Shown here: positions 46,170 to 55,155 of the stretch, in pieces
How positions within the stretch are numbered: the stretch's first letter is position 1
How the letters are laid out: each line of letters opens with the position of its first letter
Source of the DNA: Ilyobacter polytropus DSM 2926
Lineage (GTDB): Bacteria > Fusobacteriota > Fusobacteriia > Fusobacteriales > Fusobacteriaceae
DNA: 64,000 bases
Reading direction: 5' to 3'
NCBI RefSeq assembly: GCF_000165505.1
Contig: NC_014633.1
Span: 620,001 to 684,000, forward strand
Notes under the pieces: model-generated
Told to the model about the DNA's origin: nothing
Seen by the model: the letters and a program-made list of their open reading frames with translations, nothing else
The model's database searches: none
Program-made: the position numbers and the translations under genes

Positions 46170-46840
46170 AATTCTCCCCTTTTATATTTTTTTAAAAAGA
46201 TCAAACCCCTAAATTCGATCTTCTTCCTTTGATAACTTATAATTCAACATATCTGTATATAAATTTATTATTTTTTAAAAGTTTTAAATAATCCTGCCAT
46301 TTAAATTCCATTGAAAATGTTTTTGTGTCATAACTGTGTCGCTTTTGTGTCATTCATGTGTTGCAGTTGATTATCGGGATAATATTACCCCAATTTATAC
46401 CTATATGCAAATTTATATCTGTAAATACTCCTGTAAATTCAGATATTTTTGAGTTTACTGTCAAAAAATATGTATTTTAAACAAGTCTAAATTTTGAAAA
46501 ATTTAAAAGAAATCTATAATTATCGCACGAATATATTTATATTGTGATATTTTTGATATTTTTTTATTGTAATTTTATAAAAATAAAAAACATCAGAAAA
46601 ATTTTTCTTTTTAGATTTTCCAATGATTTGAAAAGACCCAAATAATCTATAAAAAATTTTTAATATGTTTTTATCCTCTGTTGCTAACTTTATTTCAAAC
46701 AGTAACCTAGGTTAAATTAATAGGGATGTTTTATTTTATTCCCAAATAGTATATAATTTAAAATAATATAGATATTTTATCTGATCTGGGTTTTAAGAAT
46801 TATTCAGATAGATTTATTTCAAATTAAGGGGGAATTTACA
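46170..46840. promoter_or_regulatory. Divergent control region between autotransporter and proC
   Basis: About 670 AT-rich bases without a gene. Notable elements: ttttgtgtcat twice in direct orientation (46321-46331 and 46343-46353, 22 nt apart) with two further tgtgt motifs beside them, and the perfect 12-bp palindrome taacctaggtta at 46703-46714. The first group lies ~150-185 nt before the autotransporter start, the palindrome ~130 nt before proC. These look like operator sites but no regulator can be assigned. Confidence 0.5.
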
Positions 46841-47647
46841 TTGGATAAAAAAATAGGATTCATAGGCTGCGGAAATATGGGAGAGGCTATTCTGGGAGGA
46901 ATCATTTCTTCTGGTGTTTTAGAAGGAAAAAATATCTGGGTTTCTGAGCTTAGCAGCGACAGATTAAAAGAACTTTCTGATAAATACGAGGTAAACACTA
47001 CCACTGACGGGAAAGAGGTGGTTAAAAACACAGATATATTCATAATCGCAGTAAAGCCGAATATCTACCCTGTGGTTCTAGAAAATATAAAAGAGCTGAT
47101 AGACAGCACAAAAACAGTGGTGACAATAGCTGCAGGAGTGACTATCGCCTCAGTGGAAAATATTATCGGGTCTGACAAGAAAATCATCAGAACCATGCCA
47201 AACACCCCGGCTCTTGTGGGAGAGGGGATGACCTCTATATCTCCTAACGGTGTTGTAAAAGAAGATGAAGTTGAAGAGGTAAAAGGAATATTCAAAAGTT
47301 TCGGAAAAGCCGAGATTTTATCAGAATATCTTATTGACAGCGTGATAGGTGTCAGCGGTTCTGCTCCTGCCTATGTATTTATGTTTATCGAAGCCTTAGC
47401 CGACGGGGCAGTTTTAGAGGGGATGCCAAGGGAAAAGGCCTATCAGTTTGCAGCACAAACAGTCCTTGGGTCGGCAAAGATGGTATTAGAGACAGGAAAA
47501 CACCCTGGTGTCTTAAAAGATGCAGTCTGCTCTCCTGGAGGGACAACTATAGAGGCTGTAAAAGTTTTAGAAGAAGAGGGATTCAGAAAAGCTGTAATAA
47601 AAGCAGTAGAAGCCTGTGCATCAAAATCAAAAAAAATGAGTAAATAA
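46841..47647 (+). CDS. proC: Pyrroline-5-carboxylate reductase
   Basis: A 268-residue enzyme for the last step of proline synthesis: pyrroline-5-carboxylate plus NAD(P)H to proline. The N-terminal Rossmann motif GFIGCGNMGEAILGGI, the AVKPNIY segment and the C-terminal signature VCSPGGTTIEAVKVLEEEGFR are characteristic. Cytosolic. It starts at TTG with aagggggaatttaca upstream. No proA or proB adjacent. Confidence 0.95.
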   Translation: MDKKIGFIGCGNMGEAILGGIISSGVLEGKNIWVSELSSDRLKELSDKYEVNTTTDGKEVVKNTDIFIIAVKPNIYPVVLENIKELIDSTKTVVTIAAGVTIASVENIIGSDKKIIRTMPNTPALVGEGMTSISPNGVVKEDEVEEVKGIFKSFGKAEILSEYLIDSVIGVSGSAPAYVFMFIEALADGAVLEGMPREKAYQFAAQTVLGSAKMVLETGKHPGVLKDAVCSPGGTTIEAVKVLEEEGFRKAVIKAVEACASKSKKMSK

Positions 47648-48033
47648 ATTTTGCTTCACAAATTAGACTGCAAATTAAAATAATTTCTGATAATTTACAC
47701 GATATATCAAAAAGCTTAAAGTCAAAAGATTTTGTCACGAATGAAAATCGATAAAAGATAAAAAAATTATCACGAATAATAAAAAACTTTTGGTCACAGA
47801 GGACGCAGAGAAAAAGAAAAAGGTTCACAGAGAAAAAATAAAAAAACAACTTGACTTGCCAATATAATTTTTATAAAAGACTTTCTGTAAACTACAGGGA
47901 GTCTTTTATACATTAGTATTGCATTTTTATTAATTAAAAATTAACTTTTTTTAACTTGTCTTAAAGAATAAATTATATTATAACTTTATTAATGTACATT
48001 CTTAATTTCTGATAAATTATAGGGGGGAAAAAC
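47648..48033. other. Intergenic region with tandem cacagag/cacgaat words and a terminator
   Basis: A ~385-bp gap. It contains tcacgaat twice (about 47737 and 47771) and, on the same strand, ggtcacagaggacgcagag followed by ggttcacagag (47793-47832), words typical of dispersed intergenic repeats. A terminator-like stem aaaagact/agtctttt with inner ctgta/tacag lies at 47875-47907. No ORF. Confidence 0.5.
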
Positions 48034-49158
48034 TTGGAAAAAAATATAATTTCCCAAGAGGAATTAAAAGATTTTGAAAAAAAAATAATAAAACAGATAT
48101 CTGGTTTCAGAACCAGAAAATTTAAGAATCCCTTATTAATAATTAATACCGGGGGCACAACCTCTAATCGTAAAGTTAAAACTTTTATCAACAAATTTTT
48201 AAATACATTAAATGAGTATCAATCCTTTGACACAAACTACCACCTCATCCTGGCAACAGAAAAAATCGAAAATATGGAAATTTTTTCAGAAAATTCCAGA
48301 GTTGAATTCAAAAAATACATAAACTCTATCAAGCCTCAAAGTACAGACTACAGCCTTTTAAATCCTATTCATTTTATAAGCACCTTAAACTTCAAACCTG
48401 ATATTGTTTTTATATTTAATATGTCTAGAAACAAAGACTGCCTCAATGACACCAAAGAACTACGAGATGATTTTTTATATATTTCCAAAAAATTAGTCTG
48501 GATACTTCCTGAAGACTATGCCGATGAATTCACTAACCTTGATCCACATATTATTAGTCAGAAAAAATATATCGAGATAAGCACAGAGTCCCAGTGGAAC
48601 AAAGTAGATATTTTCCAGCGGGCATTGACTCTGGCTACAAAGGCACACAAAAATCAATGCAGAAAAGGAACGACGACCCCCTATATTGTTCACCCTGTCA
48701 TGGTGGCTATGCTTTTAAGGGAAGAGGGATGCCCAGAACACCTTATTTTATCAGGCCTTCTCCATGACACTATAGAAGACTCTCATATCACCTATGAAGA
48801 CATAAATACAAAATTTGGTAAAAAAGTGGCAAAAATAGTCCTTCATCTTTCAGATAAAGATAAGAGTCTTCCATGGGAGACGAGAAAACAATGTGAGATT
48901 GACTTTTTAAAAAAGGATGCTACGCCAGAAGAGATAATAGTAGCCTGTGCAGATAAATTTCACAATATCTCATGTATCAGTGCCGACTACAAACAAGCAG
49001 GAAACCATGTGTGGAAAAGATTTAATGCACCGAAAGAAAAACAGCGATGGTATTATTACGAACTTTTAAATATTTTTGAGAATAATTCAGAAACTTTGGA
49101 GTCACTTTCGCTGTATGAAAAATTCAAAAATAAAGTCTATGAAGTTTTCCCGGAGTAA
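48034..49158 (+). CDS. HD-domain (p)ppGpp hydrolase-like protein with vWA-like N-terminal region
   Basis: A 374-residue two-domain protein. Residues ~190-330 are an HD hydrolase of the RelA/SpoT or MESH1 class: TKAHKNQCRKGTTTPYIVHPVMVA (His205, His220), LLHDTIED (HD at 244-245), FGKKVAKIV and ADKFHNI. It could hydrolyse (p)ppGpp or a related nucleotide. No synthetase domain is present. Residues ~30-160 look like a degenerate von Willebrand A/Rossmann fold: LLIINTGGTTS in place of DxSxS, then STDYSLLNPIHFI and PDIVFIFNMSRN. Start is TTG after tagggggg. Pairing of these domains is not one I recognise. Confidence 0.78.
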   Translation: MEKNIISQEELKDFEKKIIKQISGFRTRKFKNPLLIINTGGTTSNRKVKTFINKFLNTLNEYQSFDTNYHLILATEKIENMEIFSENSRVEFKKYINSIKPQSTDYSLLNPIHFISTLNFKPDIVFIFNMSRNKDCLNDTKELRDDFLYISKKLVWILPEDYADEFTNLDPHIISQKKYIEISTESQWNKVDIFQRALTLATKAHKNQCRKGTTTPYIVHPVMVAMLLREEGCPEHLILSGLLHDTIEDSHITYEDINTKFGKKVAKIVLHLSDKDKSLPWETRKQCEIDFLKKDATPEEIIVACADKFHNISCISADYKQAGNHVWKRFNAPKEKQRWYYYELLNIFENNSETLESLSLYEKFKNKVYEVFPE

Positions 49159-49173
49159 GTCTCCGGGTTTTTT
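49149..49173 (+). terminator. Terminator overlapping the stop of the HD gene
   Basis: Stem cccggag/ctccggg with the TAA stop codon in the loop, followed by six T. Confidence 0.9.
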
Positions 49174-49264
49174 CTATTATGGCACAATTAAAAATCAATG
49201 GTGGAATTTTATTTTTTTTTAGATATAATGTCTTTAAAAATAAAAGTATTTGTAAGGAGACTTT

Positions 49265-49831
49265 ATGATTCTGTGGGAAATTTTTTGGTCATTTTTCAAA
49301 ATAGGGGCATTTACTTTCGGAGGAGGATATGCCATGATTCCCCTTATTGAAAAAGAGATCATCACAAATAAAAAATGGATAGATGAAGATGAACTATTAG
49401 AAATAATATCTATAGCACAGATGACTCCTGGAGTTATAGCCATAAATACCGCTACATTTGTAGGAAGAAAATCCGGCGGGGTAAAAGGTGCCCTGGTGGC
49501 TTCAGCTGCTGTGGTTTTACCCTCGCTATTTGTCATATCTATAATAGTAACTTTTTTTTCCAAAAGTTTTGAATCTGCCCTGGTGCAAAAATTCCTGACT
49601 GGAGTCAGGGCAGGTCTTCTGGCTCTAATGGCAAACTCACTCCTCAGACTTTTTAGATCTGGAGCCAATAACATAGTGGGAATAATTCTTCTCACCATAA
49701 GCCTGACAGCACTTATATTATCTATGTTATCCCCTATTACCCTTATTATTTTTGGATCTGTAACAGGTATTATGCTCTACAGGTTTTTTCCTGAGTTCAC
49801 TATGAAATACCTTGGTGGTGGTAAAAAATGA
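49265..49831 (+). CDS. Chromate transporter, N-terminal half protein
   Basis: A 188-residue membrane protein with one ChrA domain: FKIGAFTFGGGYAMIPLIEKEI near the N-terminus and AQMTPGVIAINTATFVG after it. Short-chain ChrA systems consist of two such ~180-residue proteins. The second (next gene) overlaps this one by 4 nt. Likely exports chromate, or in anaerobes another anion. Ribosome site gtaaggagactt. Confidence 0.9.
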   Translation: MILWEIFWSFFKIGAFTFGGGYAMIPLIEKEIITNKKWIDEDELLEIISIAQMTPGVIAINTATFVGRKSGGVKGALVASAAVVLPSLFVISIIVTFFSKSFESALVQKFLTGVRAGLLALMANSLLRLFRSGANNIVGIILLTISLTALILSMLSPITLIIFGSVTGIMLYRFFPEFTMKYLGGGKK

Positions 49832-50358
49832 TCTATTTTAATCTATTTTTTACATTTTTTAAAATCGGTCTTTTTACCTTTGGGGGAGGACTGGCCATGC
49901 TTCCACTTATCCAGCAGGAACTTTTGAGAAAAAACTGGATGACTGTACCGGAATTTTTGGACCTAGTATCAATAGCCCAGATAACTCCGGGAGCTATAGG
50001 GGTAAACTCTGCTACATATGTAGGAAACAAACTCTGCGGATTTTGGGGAGGAGTAACCGCCACTGCAGGGGTAATTACCCCATCTATAATTATAATCCTC
50101 ATACTTTCTGCCATACTTATAAAACTAAAGGGAAATGTCTATAAGGATGCATTCTTTTTTGGTATAAAACCCATCACTATCGGGTTAATAAGTTATGCCG
50201 GATACACCATTGGAAGGGATACATATTTTATAGATCATAAAATCAGCATCACCCCTATACTTATTTCGATCTTTGCCTTTATTATCCTTAGAAAATTTAA
50301 GACGAATCCAGTTTACATTATTTTTCTTTCGGCTATAACTGGAATAATTTTTTTATAA
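49828..50358 (+). CDS. Chromate transporter, C-terminal half protein
   Basis: A 176-residue single ChrA-domain protein: FKIGLFTFGGGLAMLPLIQQEL and AQITPGAIGVNSATYVG. Its ATG overlaps the preceding stop in an ATGA arrangement, implying coupling and heterodimer formation. About five hydrophobic segments. Bidirectional terminator follows. Confidence 0.9.
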   Translation: MIYFNLFFTFFKIGLFTFGGGLAMLPLIQQELLRKNWMTVPEFLDLVSIAQITPGAIGVNSATYVGNKLCGFWGGVTATAGVITPSIIIILILSAILIKLKGNVYKDAFFFGIKPITIGLISYAGYTIGRDTYFIDHKISITPILISIFAFIILRKFKTNPVYIIFLSAITGIIFL

Positions 50359-50372
50359 GATTTTTCCAAAAT

Positions 50373-50416
50373 AAAAAGGAGTCTTTAACCTATTACAGGC
50401 AAGACTCCTTTTTTAT
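50373..50416. terminator. Bidirectional terminator
   Basis: Inverted repeat aaaaaggagtctt / aagactccttttt with T-rich ends on both strands, between the converging chromate and phosphoesterase genes. Confidence 0.88.
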
Positions 50417-51144
50417 TTTTTCTTTCCTCTATACACCCCTGTCCTCAGCTCGTTGATATAATGCTCTAAGTCAGGTATCTTTTTTTCTATGGCGTACTGG
50501 ACAGCTAGCTCTATGTCATAGGGCACTCTCACAATAGATATAGAGAAAGCTCCCTCCTCAAGGCTTTTATAACTTCCCTCTATAATTCCGTAGGATGCCA
50601 ATGTAAACTCGAGAGGATTCCCCACACTTCCTACATTAAATATCATCTTTTGATCAAAACACTGGGAATAAGCTCCGTGAATATCTCCGTATATTATAAC
50701 ATCTGAATCAAGCTCAGAATCTTCTGGAGCCTCAAAGAGTTCAGCCTTTTCAACATAACTTGCCGAGGCATGTACCCTTTTTAAGACATCTTTAGGTGAG
50801 GCGTGACATATTCTGACTAATTTACCACTCATGTAAAACTCTTGATATAGTGGAAGGCTTTTCAAATATTCTAGTCTTTCTTTTCCTAGTATACCTCTGT
50901 GCCACAGTACTTCTTCAAACTCATTATCTTCCTGTTCTGAGATAAAATATTCCCAATTTCCTTTGACTACTATCTCACATTTTTTCCTTATAATGTCAAC
51001 TGTTTCACAAGAACCCGGACCCTTTCCTGCAAGATCCCCAAGACAAAATATCCTAGATATTTTTCTATCTTCTATATCTTTTAAAACAGCTTCCAAAGCA
51101 GGTATATTTCCATGAATATCTGATATGACAGCTATTTTATCCAT
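50413..51144 (-). CDS. Calcineurin-like metallophosphoesterase
   Basis: A 243-residue hydrolase with dimetal motifs: AVISDIHGN (residues ~4-12), FCLGDLAGKGP, GNWE, CHASP and a late GDIHG/NVGSVGNP. It belongs to the YfcE/MPP-like group, with unknown substrate (phosphodiester, nucleotide or lipid head group). Cytosolic. Start after aaaaggagatagatt. Monocistronic. Confidence 0.87.
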   Translation of the reverse strand: MDKIAVISDIHGNIPALEAVLKDIEDRKISRIFCLGDLAGKGPGSCETVDIIRKKCEIVVKGNWEYFISEQEDNEFEEVLWHRGILGKERLEYLKSLPLYQEFYMSGKLVRICHASPKDVLKRVHASASYVEKAELFEAPEDSELDSDVIIYGDIHGAYSQCFDQKMIFNVGSVGNPLEFTLASYGIIEGSYKSLEEGAFSISIVRVPYDIELAVQYAIEKKIPDLEHYINELRTGVYRGKKK

Positions 51145-51286
51145 AATCTATCTCCTTTTGAAAATTGATATTAAAAAAATCTATGCTATAATCTATTATA
51201 ATCCATTTTTTTTATTCTGTATATTAGAAAGAGTTATTTTTAATGTCTTATAAAGACTTGGATAAACAGTCAACATAAGTTTTACA

Positions 51287-51315
51287 TTGTAATTTTTATT
51301 AAATAATTGTATAAT
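51287..51315 (+). promoter_or_regulatory. Promoter of cvfB
   Basis: TTGTAA (51287-51292), 17-nt spacer, TATAAT (51310-51315), 31 nt before the ATG. Confidence 0.78.
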
Positions 51316-51346
51316 ACAGGGTATTTGTTATTCAAAGGAGTGTAAT

Positions 51347-52186
51347 ATGATAAAAATAGGAAAAAGACAAAAGATGAAAGTAAATAATATTGCGAGTATC
51401 GGTGCTTATATGGACGCTGAGACGGACAATCCTAAAGATAATATCCTTTTACCTAATAATGAGATTGAAAATATTGAGGTGGAACCTGGAGACTACCTAG
51501 ATGTATTTATCTACCGTGATTCTGAGGACAGGCTAATAGCTACACTAAGAAAAACCTATGCAGTTGTAGGAGCACTTTCAAAACTTGAAGTTGTAGATAT
51601 AACTGAAATAGGGGCTTTTTTAGACTGGGGACTCAATAAAGATATCCTGCTTCCTAGGGGTCAAGAAGAGGGAAAATTAAAATTAAGAAATAAATATCTC
51701 GTAGGTCTATACGAAGACAAAAAAGGAAGACTTTCTGCCACTATGCAGATTTATAAATTCCTTCTGCCTTGCAACGACTATAAGTCAAATGATCTTGTTT
51801 CAGCTACAGTTTACAGAATTCAGAAAGATATCGGGGTTTTCGTTGCGGTAGATGACAGATATTTCGGACTTATTCCAAAAAGTGAATGCTATGAAGAATA
51901 TGAAGTAGGACAGGAATTAGAACTAAGAGTTATCAGAGTAAGAGAAGATGGTAAACTTGATCTTAGCCCTAGAGCATTATTGCACCAGCAGATGGACAAA
52001 GATGCAGAAAAGCTTATTGAAAAGATGAAACTCTATAGAAATACCTTTCCTCTAAATGACAAAAGTTCACCAGAAAAAATAGAAAAAATGCTTGGTATGA
52101 GTAAAAAGGCCTTTAAAAGAGCCATGGGAAGTCTTCTGAAAAACGGTCTTGTGACAAAAACAGAAGATGGATTTAAAGTCAAATAA
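51347..52186 (+). CDS. cvfB: S1-domain RNA-binding protein CvfB/YitL
   Basis: A 279-residue protein with three S1-like modules (about 1-70, 70-135 and 145-210: e.g. VVDITEIGAFLDWGLNKDILLP and YRIQKDIGVFVAVDDRYFGLIP) and a C-terminal winged helix (PEKIEKMLGMSKKAFKRAMGSLLKNG). CvfB homologues bind RNA and affect virulence factor expression in Staphylococcus. It probably has a translational or RNA-stability role here. Ribosome site aaaggagtgtaat. Confidence 0.9.
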   Translation: MIKIGKRQKMKVNNIASIGAYMDAETDNPKDNILLPNNEIENIEVEPGDYLDVFIYRDSEDRLIATLRKTYAVVGALSKLEVVDITEIGAFLDWGLNKDILLPRGQEEGKLKLRNKYLVGLYEDKKGRLSATMQIYKFLLPCNDYKSNDLVSATVYRIQKDIGVFVAVDDRYFGLIPKSECYEEYEVGQELELRVIRVREDGKLDLSPRALLHQQMDKDAEKLIEKMKLYRNTFPLNDKSSPEKIEKMLGMSKKAFKRAMGSLLKNGLVTKTEDGFKVK

Positions 52187-52218
52187 TAACAGTAATATCA
52201 AATACGTTTAATTTAAAA

Positions 52219-52250
52219 AACCGCCTGAGTATAGAGGCGGTTTTTTTCAT
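52219..52250. terminator. Bidirectional terminator
   Basis: Stem accgcct/aggcggt (52221-52227 and 52236-52242) with A and T tracts at either side, between the converging cvfB and RseC-like genes. Confidence 0.9.
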
Positions 52251-52654
52251 ATTCTTTTTATTATTTTCATATTTTTTTTAATGAGTTTTTCCCCTCTGCT
52301 GGTGTCAAAATATCTTATTAGGTAAAAGGCTGCTATGAGAAAAAGAAAACTTATAAATATTCCAAGGCCCTCTTTTGCACCAAAAAATTGTGCTATGAGA
52401 TATCCCATTATCATAAAAAGTGGAGGCACAACATAAAGAAAAAGTCCCACTGAATACACAGAACTGTCTTCCATCTCAAGGAGAACTCTGTCTCCAGAAT
52501 CAACAGGAAAGTCAGGAAGATCAACCTCTATAACAAACTCATCTTTCTTTACCTTACATTTTCCACAGCTTCCGCACCCTCCTTTATGGGCAGGCTTTAC
52601 ATTTACATAGGCTGTATCATCTTCTATTTGTAGTATTATCCCTTCTTTTTGCAT
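52247..52654 (-). CDS. RseC/MucC-family membrane protein
   Basis: A 135-residue inner-membrane protein: Cys motif CGSCGKC (Cys27, 30, 33), a short beta domain, then two membrane helices (~74-96 and ~100-118), the layout of RseC/MucC. In proteobacteria RseC acts with the Rnf/Rsx complex on SoxR reduction and sigma-E control. No rnf or rpoE is adjacent here. The ATG at 52654 is favoured over a GTG three codons upstream because aagaggtg is then correctly spaced. Confidence 0.85.
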   Translation of the reverse strand: MQKEGIILQIEDDTAYVNVKPAHKGGCGSCGKCKVKKDEFVIEVDLPDFPVDSGDRVLLEMEDSSVYSVGLFLYVVPPLFMIMGYLIAQFFGAKEGLGIFISFLFLIAAFYLIRYFDTSRGEKLIKKNMKIIKRI

Positions 52655-52720
52655 AAATAACACCTCTTTTAAAAAAACAAAATATATGATTTACCCTAAG
52701 TTGCTCTATTATTTTAAATT

Positions 52721-53151
52721 AAATTATTGAATTTATCCAAAGTTCCGTTACTTTTCCTTGATGAAAAGTAACCAAAAATCAAGGCCTGTGAAAAATAAGC
52801 TAAATGCCTTCGGAAATCTAAGTAAAAATCAAAACTCGCTGCGCTCAAACAGTTGATTTTTTCTAGAGATTTCTTTTAGTCATTCTTAACGCTGATTTTG
52901 TCAATGGCCGAAAGAATTTCAAAAGATTAAAAAAATTATTTAAAGATTTTAAATTCCCCTTTAAAAAATACCGTTAAGAAATCATCTTGTGAAATCCACT
53001 TTCATTGAAATAAGGAGGTTTACCGACTATATTTCAATAGAAAGTTAGTTCAGAAGGGATTTTAGGTATTTTTTAGGGGTGCCTTTTCTTTGGTTACTTT
53101 CTTTGGGCAAGCAAAGAAAGTAACACAGATTTTGGATAAAGTCAGTAATTT
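52721..53151. repeat. MITE-like element, short copy (431 bp)
   Basis: Second copy of the element at 42745-43273, without the two inserts and probably closer to the ancestral form. The left end aaattattgaatttatccaaag (52721-52742, read in two parts) mirrors the right end tttggataaa plus gtcagtaattt (53131-53151), giving ~22-bp terminal inverted repeats. Just inside are palindromes gttactttt/aaaagtaac (left) and ggttactttctttg/caaagaaagtaac (right). No significant ORF and no transposase. It lies between the RseC-like and HMA genes. Confidence 0.82.
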
Positions 53152-53245
53152 ATTGGAATTTATTTAAGCAGTAACTAGAATTGCTTATCCTTTTTAGTTG
53201 TGCCTCAGTGAAGTTTTCATCACAAAGATTATGTCACCTGAATCT

Positions 53246-53515
53246 TTATTTTTTCTTAAAAAACTTGGAAAAAATTCCGGATTTTTTCTCACCTTCAAAT
53301 TCACTATCATCTATATTTTCTATAGACACCACTGTGTATCCCTCTTTTTCTATTGCTTCTTTTAGAATTTCTTCAGATACCATCCCTTTAATCAAAGCTT
53401 CCTTTTCTTCTAGTTTAACCTTTACTTCATTTATGCCCTCTATACCATTCAATGCCTTAGTCACAGCATTTACACAATGATCACACATCATTCCCTCTAT
53501 TTTTATTCTCTTCAT
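53246..53515 (-). CDS. Heavy-metal-associated domain protein (CopZ-like)
   Basis: An 89-residue cytosolic protein. The ferredoxin-like HMA fold has metal-binding GMMCDHC (Cys11, Cys14) and KEGYTVV. It should bind Cu(I) or another soft metal. A ~25-residue C-terminal tail, ending GIFSKFFKKK with hydrophobic and basic residues, is beyond the usual ~68 residues and could contact the membrane. No copper ATPase is adjacent. Start after aggaggaaaataag. Confidence 0.88.
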   Translation of the reverse strand: MKRIKIEGMMCDHCVNAVTKALNGIEGINEVKVKLEEKEALIKGMVSEEILKEAIEKEGYTVVSIENIDDSEFEGEKKSGIFSKFFKKK

Positions 53516-53618
53516 CTTATTTTCCTCCTGCTTATATTATTCAACCCTTTTATAAATTATACCCACACACCCTATTTAAAGTCAATAAAATTAAGAATAA
53601 TGAACTTATATATGAAAA

Positions 53619-53640
53619 AAGCCCGGAATACTCCAGGCTT
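53619..53640 (-). terminator. Terminator of the HAD phosphatase gene
   Basis: Minus-strand stem aagcctgg/ccgggctt (with one G-T pair) followed by a T tract, partly overlapping the stop codon. Confidence 0.85.
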
Positions 53641-54355
53641 ACAAAATTTCCACATCTGCAGATACTCTGTAGACTAAATCTTTTCTTTCGATTATTATCT
53701 CAGTCTTTTCTTTTAGATTTTCATCAGATTTGATCTCTTTAAACAATTCCTTAGACGGATTTACAGCCCTGGGATTTCCAACTATTCTCAGCATGCTGAG
53801 ATCTCCTTTGGTGTCTCCGTAGGCAAAGCACTCATTTAGATTTAGATTATATTTTTCCCGAAAATGATCTATTGCCTTTATCTTATTTTCAGAATCCCAC
53901 ATTGGAGATATCTCTCCTGAAAATTTACCGTCTTCTGAAAAATATTTTGTTCCGCAGTAGTCATCGGCATCCCATTTTTGAGCCATTCTAGACACAAGAA
54001 AGTCCGGGCTTCCTGATATAAATATCACCTTATGTCCTTTTTCCTTATGAAATTTTATCATATTTCTAGTGTACGTATATACCCTGTTTCCCTTTAGATC
54101 CATAACCTGATCTGACACAAAGTCATTGTATTTCAAGGATATTCCCTTTATGGCTTCTACATAGGTATCTGCCAGTCCCATGAGATACTTATCGTAATCT
54201 CCGGTTCTTTCATCCCACTGCTTAAAACTGTTTTTTACCCTGTCCTCATACATTTGAATATTCAAGAGTTCATATTTTATGAGTTTCTTAAAATGCTCTA
54301 TAAGGAGAGAATTTCTGTATATGGTACCATCAATATCAAAAAATGCTGCTGTCAT
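53639..54355 (-). CDS. HAD-superfamily phosphatase (subfamily IB, SerB-like)
   Basis: A 238-residue hydrolase. Motif I FFDIDGTIYR (catalytic Asp near residue 7), helical cap (~20-85), motif II FISGSP, motif III/IV YGDTKGDLSMLRIVG. Subfamily IB proteins include phosphoserine phosphatases and lipid phosphatases; the substrate is not certain. Start after gagggggactcaca. Cytosolic. Confidence 0.87.
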   Translation of the reverse strand: MTAAFFDIDGTIYRNSLLIEHFKKLIKYELLNIQMYEDRVKNSFKQWDERTGDYDKYLMGLADTYVEAIKGISLKYNDFVSDQVMDLKGNRVYTYTRNMIKFHKEKGHKVIFISGSPDFLVSRMAQKWDADDYCGTKYFSEDGKFSGEISPMWDSENKIKAIDHFREKYNLNLNECFAYGDTKGDLSMLRIVGNPRAVNPSKELFKEIKSDENLKEKTEIIIERKDLVYRVSADVEIL

Positions 54356-54501
54356 TGTGAGTCCCCCTCAATAATTCTAGTTAATATAATAGTTATGAAG
54401 AAAAATAGAAATTCCTTTAATTTTATAGTGAAAATCTATCATCTATATGTTATCATTAATTAAGCTCCTTTTGGAGTATTATTTTAGAGCGGGGTGTTTT
54501 A

Positions 54502-54966
54502 ATGAAAATAGAAGAGAGCAAAGTTGTAGTTTTGGATTTTATTCTTAGTGACGAAGATGGAAATATACTAGAAGATACAAAAGAAGTTGGCCCTTTTGCA
54601 TATATTCAAGGGATTGGAGATTTCATTCCAAAAATAGAAGAAATTTTAGAGGGGAAAACTGAAGGATTCCAATCAAAAATAATCGTATCTCCTGAAGAGG
54701 GATATGGGCAGTACGATGAAGATCTTATCTCTGAAATGTCAAAGGAAGATTTTTCAGAATTTGATGATATTTATGAAGGACTGGATTTCCAGGCTGAAAC
54801 AGATGAAGGAGTTATGGAATTCGTTATAAAATCAATTGAAGATGACGTTGTTCTTGTAGACGGAAACCACCCTTTTGCAGGTAAAAACCTTACATTTGAT
54901 CTTAAGGTGACTGAAGTAAGAGACGCTTCAGAAGAGGAATTAGAGCACGGTCACGTTCACTTCTAA
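54502..54966 (+). CDS. FKBP-type peptidyl-prolyl isomerase (SlyD-like)
   Basis: A 154-residue protein: FKBP core (residues ~1-70 and ~125-145) interrupted by the IF chaperone flap (~70-125), as in SlyD: EGYGQYDEDLI, then FQAETDEGV and VDGNHPFAGKNLTFDLKV. The C-terminus EELEHGHVHF is a short His-containing tail rather than SlyD's long metal-binding tail. It assists folding, possibly metallocentre assembly. Ribosome site agcggggtg. Confidence 0.9.
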   Translation: MKIEESKVVVLDFILSDEDGNILEDTKEVGPFAYIQGIGDFIPKIEEILEGKTEGFQSKIIVSPEEGYGQYDEDLISEMSKEDFSEFDDIYEGLDFQAETDEGVMEFVIKSIEDDVVLVDGNHPFAGKNLTFDLKVTEVRDASEEELEHGHVHF

Positions 54967-54984
54967 ATAAATACCAGCAGTCAG

Positions 54985-55018
54985 ACAGGCTATAATATTA
55001 TAGCCTGTTTTTTTTTTG
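54985..55018 (+). terminator. Terminator of the slyD-like gene
   Basis: Inverted repeat acaggctataa/ttatagcctgt followed by nine T. Confidence 0.92.
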
Positions 55019-55155
55019 CTGAATTTCACTTAAATCCCTTTCTTAAAGGCCTTTTAAATCTTATTTTTTTGATAAAATTAAGTTTTTTGAAGGAATTTTA
55101 TCTCCTGAAGAATATATCTATTGTAAGTATTATAAGTAAAAGAGGAGGGAATATT

